A stretch of DNA of 64,000 nt from Symbiodinium natans (lineage: Eukaryota > Sar > Dinophyceae > Suessiales > Symbiodiniaceae). Positions 18,836 through 28,072 of this stretch are shown piece after piece. The notes below the pieces were generated by a model. That model saw only the letters and a program-made list of their open reading frames with translations. It did not search any database and was not told the DNA's origin. Position 1 is the stretch's first letter, and every line of letters starts with the position of its first letter. The stretch spans positions 250,001 through 314,000 of the forward strand of contig CAJNDS010000924.1 in NCBI GenBank assembly GCA_905221605.1, in the 5' to 3' direction. Both the position numbers and the translations under genes were made by a program.

Positions 18836-19017
18836 CAGTTCTCACGTATCCAGGCACAGTCCGGGCCAAACCTTCTAAACCCTAAACCCTGAACCCTTCT
18901 GAAAGGTGAGCGCTGCGGAACTCCGGCGTTCATGTGGGGACCCCGTTGGCGCTGGGGGTCAAAACCACTCACGCAACCATGAGAGGCAGATGCTCTTTCG
19001 ATTTCAGACTTTGCTCT

Positions 19018-19033
19018 TCACTATTTGCCTAAG

Positions 19034-19074
<41 letters not shown>

Positions 19075-19160
19075 ACAAAAACAATCTTCCCTATAAGGGC
19101 AACGTAGGGATGTTTATCTTATATTCTGTTGGGTCTGTTGGGGGTTCTTAAGCAAACAGG
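19018..19160 (+). mobile_element. F7 element with a 38-base poly-C run
   Basis: CACTATTTGCCTAAGAACCC leads into 38 C (19036-19073); the right end is GGGTTCTTAAGCAAACAG. The core has CTATAAGGGCAACGTAGGGA. Confidence 0.8.
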
Positions 19161-19167
19161 AGTCTTC

Positions 19168-19250
19168 GGGACTTACTGCACCCATGGGCTACACCTACTT
19201 CTGCAATGGCTGCTACGCATCCGCAAATGTGACTAAGATTGACGAAGAAT
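19168..19250 (+). CDS. candidate exon, unknown protein
   Basis: APMGYTYFCNGCYASANVTK then IDEESTYL. Contains C-x2-C. Boundaries uncertain; F10-like TATACTTGGGC follows. Confidence 0.45.
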
Positions 19251-19392
19251 CCACGTACCTATGTTGTATATACTTGGGCTTTTAATTAAAAAGGGTTCCC
19301 AGACCGACGGTGTTCCGAAACGTGAGCTTTGTTGCACCCGGCTCTTTTTGCCGGATGTTGGAAAACTACCGGGTTTCGGGATATGTAGATAG

Positions 19393-19536
19393 CACGAAGA
19401 AGCAGTTCCTTGGTGCATCACCAAGTTTGCCGAAGGCAAGTACAGGACCCCAATGCTTCCAGCGGAAAGAACACAACCCCAAAGCCCCCCTGAGCGACTC
19501 TACTTATTTGAAGCGCACGTGAATGTCTTCACAGAT
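19393..19536 (+). CDS. candidate exon, unknown protein
   Basis: 48 codons: HEEAVPWCITKFAEGKYRTP, later PPERLYLFEAHVNVFTD. Preceded by GATAG and ended by a GC donor right before a CCCTAAA tract. Good composition and a clean length make this one of the stronger unassigned exons. Confidence 0.55.
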
Positions 19537-19589
19537 GCCCTGAACCCTGAACCCTAAACCCTAAACCCGAAACCCTAAACCCTAAACCC

Positions 19590-19658
19590 CCTGGGGGCCC
19601 CCTTCTTGAGAAGGTTTCTGTTAATGACACAAACCTTCTCAAGAAGGGGGCCCCCAGG
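19590..19658. repeat. perfect 28-bp inverted repeat, 13-base loop
   Basis: The arms contain CCTGGGGGCCCCCTTCTTGA and its exact complement; loop CTGTTAATGACAC. No mismatch in 28 pairs, so it is young or under selection. It ends exactly at a plausible acceptor AG|G of the next exon. Confidence 0.9.
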
Positions 19659-19736
19659 GTCCGCAAACTTTTCGGACGCGCTCCTACTGGTGTGTCCTCT
19701 CCCGGAGACCTCGACTTCACCCTGCGGAGCGGGTGC
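19658..19736 (+). CDS. candidate exon, unknown protein
   Basis: VRKLFGRAPTGVSSPGDLDF then TLRSGC before a stop. Starts directly after the inverted repeat. Confidence 0.5.
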
Positions 19737-19989
19737 TGATGCGCGCGCAGTGCGGGTGGCGAAACCCTAAACCCTAAACCCTAAACACACTCAAGATGGG
19801 GCCTCGAGGTCTCCAGAGCTTCACTTGCTGCTCGGAATCTCAGCTTGTCTCGGGCTCCTGTGGCCGTAGAAGGGCTTGGTAGGGTTCAGGGTTTAGGGTT
19901 CGGGGTTTAGGGTTTTTGTTTAGGGTTTAGGGTGTAGATGGCGCCCGAAACTCATCCCGAACCCAAACCCACAACAGGTCCTACCCAAC

Positions 19990-20160
19990 GAGACCTTTAT
20001 ACCCTGTAAGTTTCAGGAAGACACCTTAAAACACAATAATGATCCCTATTTCAGATTTGATGAGATTCCTTATACATTCTGGGGGCATACAGGGCTCCTT
20101 GAGTACCGCATTGTCAAGACTGGGTGGGGTGGGGGACTCCGAGTACCCTTAACTATGAGG
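19990..20160 (+). other. unassigned spacer with inverted-repeat traces
   Basis: No exon seen; a GGGTGGGGTGGGGGAC block. A CCCTAAA/CCCCAAA tract follows at 20198-20280. Confidence 0.4.
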
Positions 20161-20363
20161 CTCTAGACCCGCATAGTCGTAAAGCGAACTACCCGAGACC
20201 CTAAACCCTAAACCCCAAACCCTAAACCCTAAACCCCAAACCCTAAACCCCAAACCCTAAACCCTAAACCCCAAGCCCTAAGTTCGAAACCCTTCTTGCC
20301 CTGAGGCCTCGCAAGAGCCGAGGTGCGCGAGTGGCCATATTGCAGCGTGGGTCTAAACCCTAA

Positions 20364-20477
20364 ATGTTGGACCTTGCAAGCTGCAAGGCAAGCTCTGAAC
20401 AGTCGATGGTCCCTCAATCGGAAATTGATCTAAAGAGCCCCTTCGACATCAAACCCAGAAGCACAGACCCTGCCCCT
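20364..20477 (+). CDS. candidate exon, unknown protein
   Basis: MLDLASCKASSEQSMVPQSE then IDLKSPFDIKPRSTDPAP. The frame runs into an F3 element, which probably marks the intron start. Confidence 0.5.
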
Positions 20478-20606
20478 ACTTGGAGTCTCATGGTACTTAT
20501 TTACCAATTATGACAATACATATAACTGTACTTAGAACCCTGTTGGGGCACTTAAGGAGCTTATAAGTGGGCAATAAGTACACTTATGATGGGGTTAAGA
20601 AGTACC
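20478..20606 (+). mobile_element. F3 element, decayed right end
   Basis: ACTTGGAGTCTCATGGTACT at the left, paired inner arms, right end only AAGAAGTACCA. Confidence 0.7.
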
Positions 20607-20965
20607 AAAGCTACAATTTGTGATCACGTCTCGAAAATATGGCCCCTTTTGGGGTCCTGATTAGAATGCGGCCCGTCTCACTTTGAAAACTCACTATATA
20701 GGAGCCCCTTTAAGACCCAAGTATATACCATATGGGTACATGGATCCTTACCCTACCAGGACGGATGATACCCTACCAGGACGGGTTGCACCCCCCAAGG
20801 ATGGGTTGCTGTACCCTGAAGCCCCGTAGCAGGGTTTAGGGTTTAGGGTTAGGGTTGTACCCTTTTTCGGCGCATAGATTACAAGACCATATGGTATTAG
20901 TATCATAAATAGAGAAGCCGCCCAAAAAACAGAAACCACAAGAACGTAGAGGTCTAGGTATAGGA

Positions 20966-21186
20966 TTGAGGGGATGCTATTTTATAGTCCATGCTTTTGA
21001 TCTCTCAAAGGCTTTTGTTGCGCTCCAGCTTTTTTCCTGGCCAGGCTACAGCTTTCCTGCAGATGCCTGGGCACTAGGCCTGCAACTTGTGAGGGTTGGC
21101 TTTTCAGGGTTGTCCGTACAAGCCCTACATCCCACAACATCTCGAGAAATCTGCAAGCTTGTAACAAGTCCGGAGCGATGCCATTC
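20966..21186 (+). CDS. candidate exon, unknown protein
   Basis: Open for about 75 codons: YFIVHAFDLSKAFVALQLFS, WALGLQLVRVGFSGL, TSREICKLVTSPERCHSG. Good composition; it ends where a TTTAGGG-like tract begins. A minus-strand frame over the same bases is less protein-like. Confidence 0.5.
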
Positions 21187-21189
21187 AGG

Positions 21190-21325
21190 GTTTATAGGGG
21201 TTTAGTGTTTAGTGGTTTAGGGTTTAGTGGTTCAGGGTTTAAGGCTTTGGGTTTAGTGGTTCAGGGTTTATTTAGGGTTTAAGTCTTAGGGTTTAGTGGT
21301 TCAGGGTTTTAGGGTTTCTCCAGGT
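21190..21325 (+). repeat. degenerate TTTAGTGGTTCAGGG tract
   Basis: Higher-order unit TTTAGTGGTTCAGGG repeated about five times, unlike neighbouring simple heptamers. Confidence 0.8.
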
Positions 21326-21339
21326 TGGTTGGGATTGAA

Positions 21340-21424
21340 GGCAGTTTCCGTGTGATGGCAGGGCAATTGGAGCCCGACCTTGGCAAGGTCATGCAGTTTT
21401 GCGGGCACTTTTGGGGGTTTTGGC
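21340..21424 (+). CDS. candidate exon, unknown protein
   Basis: SFRVMAGQLEPDLGKVMQFC then GHFWGFWLYKEG. The frame ends in an F9 element and seems to resume after it. Confidence 0.5.
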
Positions 21425-21545
21425 TCTACAAGGAGGGGCCCCCCTTCCTATACTAACTATAGTTAAGGGACTTCTGACCTAAGTTAGGAACCTTATAACC
21501 CAATTTATGGCTCTGATAACTCTACTTATGTCTAGGGAGGCCCTT
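21425..21545 (+). mobile_element. F9 element between two candidate exons
   Basis: TACAAGGAGGGGCCCCCCTT at the left; AGTTAGGAACCTTATAACCC core; the right end is diverged. Confidence 0.7.
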
Positions 21546-21549
21546 CAAG

Positions 21550-21648
21550 CAGGGTCTTCCGCACCAGGCCTTTGCATCTACATGGTCATCTACAGACACC
21601 ACCCCTTTGTGGTCAGCACCTCAGTGTGTGCGTGCGCGCTCTAGCATA
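21550..21648 (+). CDS. candidate exon, unknown protein
   Basis: QGLPHQAFASTWSSTDTTPL then WSAPQCVRARSS before a stop. Confidence 0.45.
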
Positions 21649-21701
21649 TGAGGGGTATTTTGGGGGTCCCTAAATCCTAAACCGTAAACCCTAAACCCTA
21701 A

Positions 21702-21765
21702 AGCAGACTCGAAATCGCCCTGCGATGCGGATTTGCCCCGGCTGTGCAGGAGGGAAAAGCAACCC
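21702..21765 (+). CDS. candidate exon, unknown protein
   Basis: ADSKSPCDADLPRLCRREK between two CCCTAAA tracts. Confidence 0.4.
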
Positions 21766-21837
21766 TAAACCCCCCTATTAGCTACCCTAAACCCTGAACC
21801 CTAAACCCTAAACCCTAAACCCTATTAGCTACCCTTA

Positions 21838-21930
21838 GAATCTGAGGACTATCGTGGTGCACTCGATGAGACCTCCCTGCGGGGGTCCCTGGCACCGGGG
21901 TCATGGCGGGCCGGGACCCACACAGTAGGC
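21838..21930 (+). CDS. candidate exon, unknown protein
   Basis: ESEDYRGALDETSLRGSLAP then GSWRAGTHTV; acidic, good composition. Confidence 0.5.
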
Positions 21931-22255
21931 CCCTATCGCCTTTTTGGGCTTAGGGTTTAGGGTTTAGGGTTTAGGGTTTAGGGTTTCCCAGTTGCAAAAG
22001 GGTTTAGGGTTTAAAATTTATTCTTTAAGCCGAAAAGGGCGGCTTTCTTATTTCCATCTTATTCCTACAGGTTACTCTGGGGTCTGGTGGAAGAAGTTTG
22101 TAGGCCTTTGGGTGGCCAGGGTCCGGCCTCAGCATGGGTTCAGCGACAGGGATTTGAATTTGGGACCCTTGGTTGATGGCTTTCCGGGACAGATCTCCAG
22201 ATAGATGCTATCAGGCATCGGTGTTTTTAGGCAACATATATGATAGGGCTTTTTG

Positions 22256-22374
22256 AGAAGGAGCCTCAGATGCTCACTTGGCAACAGATTCGGGAAATTG
22301 CGCTGCAAAGAGAACTTTGGCCCAAGCCCCACGTGTTCAGCAAGGTTGAGCGGGCGGCTGACTTTTGGTGAGGA
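22256..22374 (+). CDS. candidate exon, unknown protein
   Basis: EPQMLTWQQIREIALQRELW then PKPHVFSKVERAADFW before a stop. Strongly helical; one of the better unassigned exons. Confidence 0.6.
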
Positions 22375-22399
22375 CACGCCTGGCCTCCGAGGGGCTTAG

Positions 22400-22500
22400 G
22401 TGGTTTTGGGGGTTAGGGGCTTAGAAGTTTTGGGGGTTTAGGGGGTCTGGGGGGTTAGGGGCATACAGGTTTAGGGGGTTTAGGGGTTTAGGGGTCGTTA
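22400..22500 (+). repeat. TTTAGGGG octamer variant tract
   Basis: Eight-base units of the type GGTTTAGG with extra G, distinct from the heptamer. Confidence 0.85.
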
Positions 22501-22648
22501 GTAATTAGCCTTGTCTGATCTGTTCGGACGTTCTTGAGGGGATGTGCTCGAACTTTGTGATTCACGAGTTGAGTTAGGCAGTTGACCATTCTTGCCAGCT
22601 TCCTTGTGCTTTTGCAGCGTTCACAACCCGCTATCCCTTTTCCCATAT

Positions 22649-22815
22649 ACTAGGACCCAGAGGAGGCTCTGATTCCCTTTTTTTAAGGCCTTGGGTTTCC
22701 TTATAAGCCCCTTGAAAGCAAAAAGGCTCTGTTCAGGATTTAGGGTTTAGGGTTTAGGGTCCAGGGTGTAGGGGCACCCTTTTTATTCCCGGGCTGCTCT
22801 TGGGTCTCGTATAGG
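22649..22815 (+). mobile_element. F5 element split by a TTTAGGG tract
   Basis: Left half ATACTAGGACCCAGAGGAGG to CCCCTTGAAAGCAAAAAGG, then four telomere-like units, then the right half GGGGCACCCTTTTTATTCCC and CTCTTGGGTCTCG. Confidence 0.75.
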
Positions 22816-22819
22816 ATGA

Positions 22820-22888
22820 CAGCTCACTGGGCAGCCTGCTGCAGAGCATCAAGAACGGCATCGGCGCACTCCTCAGTCCCCAAGTCGA
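22820..22888 (+). CDS. candidate exon, unknown protein
   Basis: DDSSLGSLLQSIKNGIGALL then SPQV. Starts right after the F5 copy. Confidence 0.55.
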
Positions 22889-22889
22889 T

Positions 22890-23055
22890 TTAGGGTTATA
22901 GTAGTCACTTCATGAAACTAACCCTTTTAATAAGCTTAGTTAGACTTAATTGTCCCTGAACCTGGGCGGGGGGTAAGCTTAGTTAGACTTAATTGTCCCT
23001 GAACCTGGGCGGGGGGTGGGGGGGGGGGGGGGTAGTATAGAGGGGGAACCCATGA
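22890..23055 (+). mobile_element. F11 element with a tandem duplication
   Basis: A segment of about 43 bases containing AAGCTTAGTTAGACTTAATT and CCCTGAACCTGGGCGGG is present twice in a row, then a G-run and GTAGTATAGAGGGGGAACCC. Confidence 0.7.
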
Positions 23056-23061
23056 TCACCG

Positions 23062-23225
23062 GGGGCCTCATTCGCATGAGAGAAGCGGACAGGTTCCCTT
23101 TTAAACACGTGGCAGCTCTTGCACTTCTGCCCTACAGCGAACCAAGTTACGACGCAACACAAGCCAACAAACGGCCCAGGCAAGTACCTGTATGGCCCAG
23201 TATGTTCTATGTCATACAAACTCTA
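23062..23225 (+). CDS. candidate exon, unknown protein
   Basis: MREADRFPFKHVAALALLPY then SEPSYDATQANKRPRQVPVW. The opposite strand is also open here, so moderate confidence. Confidence 0.4.
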
Positions 23226-23552
23226 TAAACCCAAAACCCACGGAAGGTTGTATGTTTGTATGTACTAATAAAACGTGCCTGAACTCTTTCTGTCTTCACT
23301 AACCCAAGACCGGAACCTTCATCATCAGTTGCCAATACCAACCCCTTATACACCCCATATAGCTATGGGCAAAACTTCCCTAACAATAGTGCTACCTCCT
23401 TAGATAAGCCCTACATCGCTAAAGAGAATAGCAATTGCCACTCGAGGCGACAGAGGGCCCAAGTGGATTTCCTCGGTTTCTCAAGGAGATTATTTGCAAG
23501 TTGTATAGGAGGAGCCCCTCTGTCCTTTCAAGGCCCATGTGCCTACATACGA

Positions 23553-23712
23553 CTCTTTGCTTAAGAACCCCCACCCCCCCCCCCCCCCCCCCAAAAAAAA
23601 AAAAAAAAAAAAAAAAAACGAACAACATACCCTTCCGTATCATGGCAATGTAATTAGGGATGTTATTTCATTGTTTTTTTTGGGGGGGGAGGTTCTGAAG
23701 CAAATAGTTGCG
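23553..23712 (+). mobile_element. F7 element
   Basis: GACTCTTTGCTTAAGAACCC, then poly-C and a 24-base A-run, right end GGTTCTGAAGCAAATAGT. Frames read through the homopolymers on both strands are artefacts. Confidence 0.85.
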
Positions 23713-23799
23713 GGTTCGTCGACCCGGTGGGCATTTCCCGCGTGACGTTATCGTGGCAACTTCTTGGTTCTGTAGGCTCCTCGAAATACGACTTGAGAT

Positions 23800-23897
23800 G
23801 TTCCCCCCTTATACTAACAGTCCTTCATAGAGATTGGAGTACCACCTCTCATCATCCCGACTAAGGAGCTGTTAGCAAAAGGGGGAACCTCCCAAAA
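23800..23897 (+). mobile_element. F2 element
   Basis: GATGTTCCCCCCTTATACTA and GTTAGCAAAAGGGGGAACCT arms. Confidence 0.8.
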
Positions 23898-24242
23898 TCT
23901 TGGTGGCTCAGGCGCTGGTAGCTCGGGACCAACCGGCCCTGGCAGTAGTCCAGAGGCGGCACTGGGAAGTTGGCTTGGGTGGTCGGAAGTTTGCAAAGAG
24001 TCTAAGACCCATCCAAGGTCCAAGTTTAGGGTTTAGGGTTTGGGGTTTAGAGTTTAGGGTTTAGGGTTTAGGGTTTAGGGTTAGGATTGAGGGTCCTGGG
24101 GAGTTTGGGACGTCTACGCTTGCCAGGGCAATTAGGGGTTAGGGTCTAGGGGTTAGGGTTTAGGGATTTGGGTTTTTTTATTTGTATATGAACATACCTC
24201 TCCAATTCCCGGCCCCAGACATGCCACGCAGAACCGTTTGGG

Positions 24243-24376
24243 CCAGAGGAGGGTCTTTTGCTTGCCGTGCCGCCCCCGCAGTCTTCTGTGAGTGGGGTCA
24301 GCTGGTCCCTGGTTCAGCATACCATGGATTTGGCCGGCCCTGATTTCTGGCGATCGCTTGTTGCGCAACATCATAA
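24243..24376 (+). CDS. candidate exon ending at an F3 intron
   Basis: EEGLLLAVPPPQSSVSGVSW then SLVQHTMDLAGPDFWRSL and VAQHHK. The frame ends at a GC donor formed by GCCC, which is repeated after the following F3 element behind AG. Confidence 0.6.
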
Positions 24377-24536
24377 GCCCTACTTGAAGGCTCATGGTAC
24401 TTACTGACCAATTATAACTGTACTTATAACCCTGCTTATAATACCCCTAAAGGGCCTTATAGGGTTTATCCCAAAAATAAGTAGGGTTATAAGCCCAGTT
24501 ATAATTGGTTAGTAAGTACCATGAACCTCCAAGTAG
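24377..24536 (+). mobile_element. F3 element acting as a GC-AG intron
   Basis: CTACTTGAAGGCTCATGGTA and TACCATGAACCTCCAAGTAG with long paired inner arms. Flanked by GCCC on each side, so removal from GC to AG restores one copy. Confidence 0.75.
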
Positions 24537-24689
24537 GCCCATAGTGTAGGACTACCGCACCAGGTCCCCTCAGCGAAAATCTGGGATGTAAAAATTTGCC
24601 AGCAGGTGCGGCAGCTTTGCGCCCAGTTGGTCGGGGACTTATCTTTCCCTTGTGGCATCTGACCCATCCCTCCAAGCTCAAAAAGCACA

Positions 24690-24772
24690 CACACACACTC
24701 TCTCTCTCTCTCTCACTCGCTCTCCCTCCCTCCCCCTCCCGCCCTCCCTCTCTCTCTCTCTCTTACTTTAGC
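24690..24772 (+). repeat. CT-rich simple repeat
   Basis: CACACA, then CTCTCT and CCCTCC blocks. Serine-leucine readings are not called. Confidence 0.95.
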
Positions 24773-24811
24773 TTCGGCCCCATATGCATCTTAACAGCCC
24801 ATTTCTGGTAA

Positions 24812-24885
24812 AGATCAGAGCCAAAGCATGAAGAAGAGATGGTGCCAAGCCTTGGCAGCCTCGATTCTCCATCACTCCCTATAGG
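24812..24885 (+). CDS. candidate exon, unknown protein
   Basis: RSEPKHEEEMVPSLGSLDSP and SLP; acidic linker-like segment that runs into an F10 element. Confidence 0.45.
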
Positions 24886-24886
24886 G

Positions 24887-25085
24887 ATCCATGTGCCTCC
24901 AAGGGGTTCCTAATGGTAGCTCTCGGGCCCGAACGTATTCTATGTAGGCACTCAGAGAGCCCAATACTCCTTAATTAAGGAAGATTCGTTAAATTATACA
25001 GGGATCCTCAATATGATTTAAGGAATATTCCTTCATTAAGGGGTACTGGGCTCTTTAGGTACATGGATCCTTAGGGAATCCTTTT
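24887..25085 (+). mobile_element. F10 element with a nested F1 element
   Basis: F10 left half GGATCCATGTGCCTCCAAGG to TCTATGTAGGCAC, then a full F1 copy (24953-25064, CAGAGAGCCCAATACTCCTT to TACTGGGCTCTTTAG), then the F10 end ACATGGATCCTTAGGG. Confidence 0.75.
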
Positions 25086-25095
25086 TCCCGCACCC

Positions 25096-25155
25096 AGGCA
25101 CACGCCGACGAGACGTCGCGAATGACCGCTGCGTTTGATCCTCGTGTCGATTCAT
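25096..25155 (+). CDS. candidate exon, unknown protein
   Basis: TQAHADETSRMTAAFDPRVD then a stop. Confidence 0.4.
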
Positions 25156-25628
25156 GAGGGGCTCGGTTTTCGCAGAAGGTCCTGTGCCCGTATAGTATAT
25201 GGTTGGGGTTTAGTGTTTAGGGTTTAGGGTTTAAGGGTTTAGGGGTTTAGGGTTTAGGAACCCACTTTGAGGGGGTTTTGGGGGGGGGGGGGGGGGCCTG
25301 GGTGATCTATAGTCTGCAAAGGGACTGGGCATGTTCCTGAGGCGTTCACCTGCTTGGGTTCCTGGATTCCTTTGCGGCTTGGTGTTCTCCGATATGGCTT
25401 AGGTATGCAGCTCCCCTGTCGCAAGCAGATACTTGGGCATTGAAGTAGGACTACTATAACCCTGACTACAACCGGTTCTAGTCTTATTTGGGTGTTTATA
25501 TTGTTATACTTGTCATCGGATATTCCGATGTCTAACGCGCCCAGGTTTACGAGCCTTCCTCGTGCACTGGGATTCCCATAGCTTTACGTATGACCTAGCG
25601 AGCCCCCAACCCTTGCAAGGTTAGCCCT

Positions 25629-25715
25629 ACTCAATCCGGCTCCGAGGCAAGCATTGCAGAGCACATGGTGGGCGCGGCGGAGATTGATCTCTGCCCATCT
25701 CCTCCTAGCCGACAG
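25629..25715 (+). CDS. candidate exon, unknown protein
   Basis: QSGSEASIAEHMVGAAEIDL then CPSPPSRQFGG; precedes a TTTAGGG tract. Confidence 0.5.
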
Positions 25716-26056
25716 TTTGGGGGTTTAGGGTTTAGGGTTCAGGGTTCAGGGTTTAGGGTTTAGTTTTTTTTGGTTTAGTGTTTAGGGTTTAGCGTTTGGG
25801 TCTTCGAGTTCTTTCTCTGCTGATTGAAAATGTGAGGAGCTTGGTTCTTTCGCTGTCTTTCTGTAGCTTGCTTGCTCCTTGCTCCCAAGGAAGGATTTGC
25901 TTTTGAGGAAGTGTTATTGAGTTTTTTTCGGGACTCTGGCAACCTATACGCTAAACTTAGCCGCTAAGCCCTAAACCCGAGATTGAAGGTTTGGGGTCTC
26001 AAATTTGACAGGCCAGTGCCGCGACAGCATGTTTAGGGTTTTGGGGGTACAGGTAT

Positions 26057-26098
26057 AGGGTTTAGGGTTTAGGGTTTAGGGTTTAGGGTTTAGGGTGT
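26057..26098 (+). repeat. TTTAGGG tract
   Basis: Six units. The frame at 26.1-26.4 kb (FGFIGFLSKAAKILIFSYPP) is open but weak and is not called separately. Confidence 0.9.
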
Positions 26099-26439
26099 AT
26101 AGGGCTTCTCTGAACCCTACACCTTACACCCTAAACCCTGAATCTTTGTGGTACTTTACCGTAACTTTAGATCCTTACCTTTTTGGGTTTATTGGGTTTC
26201 TTAGTAAGGCAGCTAAAATTTTGATTTTTAGCTACCCTCCTAAGGGCAGCCAAGGAATGGTCAAAGTTTCACAAAAGGCAAGAGGTGCCCGATGCGACTA
26301 TGTAAATGTAAGCAGGTGGCCACCAGCTTTCCCAACCCACGGACATCGCAAGGTAATGATGTTTTTGGGTTGCCTATTTTTGATGGTAGTGCAACATGCC
26401 TAAAGAGAACGTGGTGCCCAGAAAAGGACCCATCAACCC

Positions 26440-26543
26440 TACCCAAAGAGCCCAATACCCGGCCTCAATTGGTTAAGGAATCTTTCTCAAATCTTACTGA
26501 GGATCCCTGTCGAATGTAGGGTATTGGGCTCTCTGGGTATATG
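26440..26543 (+). mobile_element. F1 element
   Basis: CCCAAAGAGCCCAATACCCG and GGTATTGGGCTCTCTGGGTA. Confidence 0.85.
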
Positions 26544-26665
26544 CCCTAGACCTGAAACCCTGTAAACCCTAAACCCTCAACCCTGCCAGGTGTCGCCGTG
26601 GGGCGCGACTGCGACAAGCGCAGGCAGCGCGGAGCGCGGCGGGGTGACCTGGGGTGTGGTGCAGG

Positions 26666-26818
26666 ATCCAGAGAGCCCTATACCCCTTAGTTAAGGAATA
26701 GGCTTTAAATCATATAGAGATACTTCATATGATCTTCAGGAATATGCCTTACAGTATATAGGGATCCTGAATATGATTTGGTATATGTCTTTCTTAAGGG
26801 GTATCGGGCTCTTTGTGG
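26666..26818 (+). mobile_element. F1 element with an internal duplication
   Basis: CCAGAGAGCCCTATACCCCT and GGGGTATCGGGCTCTTTGTG; the central GATCCTGAATATGATTT segment is present twice. Confidence 0.75.
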
Positions 26819-26989
26819 TGTGCAGGGTTGGATACGCAGGGGCGTTGGATGTTTTAGGGTTTGAGGCGTCTGGAGTGCGTGGTTTGTTGTGCTTGTTGCA
26901 ACTTCATTCTCATGTAATATGACCAGCCACCGTTCTTGACGACCGCATGTAATCTGTAGGGTTCTTGAGGGAGGGGGGTTCATGAAGGG

Positions 26990-27062
26990 CATTTGCCTAG
27001 GGAGCCTTAGGGAAGCTTAGGGAGCCTTAGGGAGTAGTGGGGAGTATGAAAGAACCTTGGGT
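26990..27062 (+). mobile_element. F13 element
   Basis: CCTAGGGAGCCTTAGGGAAG, GTAGTGGGGAGTATG and GAACCTTGGG; the reverse complement of the family copy at 16.4 kb. Confidence 0.6.
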
Positions 27063-27067
27063 TACAT

Positions 27068-27195
27068 ACCCCTAAATGTCAAACCATAAACCCTAAACCC
27101 CAACCCCAAACCCCAAACCCTAACCCCTAAACCCTAAACCCTAAACCCTAAACCCTAAAACCTAAACCCTAAACCCTAAACCCTAAACCCAACCG
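27068..27195 (-). repeat. CCCTAAA tract
   Basis: About 16 units with CCCCAAA variants at the left. Confidence 0.95.
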
Positions 27196-27221
27196 CCCTT
27201 AAGAGCTTAATGAGTAGTCCC

Positions 27222-27275
27222 CACAAGCGACGAACCTTAGAGTCCATCCTGGAGATCTGCGGGAGTCAAAGGGGG
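27222..27275 (+). CDS. candidate exon, unknown protein
   Basis: HKRRTLESILEICGSQ between two tracts; helical. Confidence 0.45.
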
Positions 27276-27348
27276 TTTAGGGTTTAAGGTTTAGGGTTTA
27301 GGGTTCAGGGTTTAGGGCCCCAAAAAGGGCTAACCTTGTATATAAGTA

Positions 27349-27440
27349 CTTGGGATGTTCCCCCTTCTACGGGTATAGGGATTCTAGTACCTCCCTAAGA
27401 GAATCCACCAAAAGGAGCTGCTAGTATAAGGGGGACACAC
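27349..27440 (+). mobile_element. F2 element
   Basis: GGGATGTTCCCCCTTCTACG and GGAGCTGCTAGTATAAGGGG. 27.5-27.7 kb has TA simple repeats only. Confidence 0.75.
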
Positions 27441-27787
27441 CCCAAGGTGTATGTTTGCTGTACTTAGCTGCCGAGTAGCCTTGCAACATGTCTTGTTGCT
27501 GCCAGGGCTTTTGAGACCCAAAGGTAAACCTTTTGATCTCAGGGTATATGTGCATGTGTATATATCTACATACATACATAAAATGACGTAAACAAATTTC
27601 TATATATATATATATATATGTATGGCAAAGAGAATGATGGCATCATAGATTTGCATTGTATATCTACATACGCACCCTTGCAGGGCATGATGCCTTCTAC
27701 TCCGTCCTGAAAATGTTTCGAGTTGTCTCAGGGTAGATGTGTGTAGGACGGGCCCTCCTGAGCCCTAAATCGGAAAGGATGCCATAG

Positions 27788-27900
27788 TCCCAGAGTGCCC
27801 AATACCCCTTGTTTCAGGAATGTGCCTTCAATCATAAAGGGACCCTTGCTGTGCTTTAACAAAATGTTCTTGCATTGGGGGGTAATTATTGGGCTGGGGT
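27788..27900 (+). mobile_element. F1 element, diverged
   Basis: CCCAGAGTGCCCAATACCCC at the left, decayed ATTATTGGGCTGGGG at the right. An open frame following at 27905-28100 (LKARTQPPSKAANATQLDAT) may be an exon. Confidence 0.55.
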
Positions 27901-27903
27901 CTA

Positions 27904-28072
27904 AAGAGAGCATGCTTGCCCTCACCGACCTAAAAGCCCGGACTCAACCACCTTCCAAGGCGGCAAACGCCACACAGTTGGATGCCACAGCCCAGGTCCA
28001 AGTCGCATGTCTTGCTTTTCTCGAAAAAAGCTACACGCCGCACAGTTTTGGCAGTGTCGACCTGAACGAACA
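27904..28072 (+). CDS. candidate exon, unknown protein
   Basis: SMLALTDLKARTQPPSKAAN then TAQVQVACLAFLEKSYTPHS and VDLNEHVEK. The frame is also open through the preceding element, so only this part is proposed. Confidence 0.5.
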
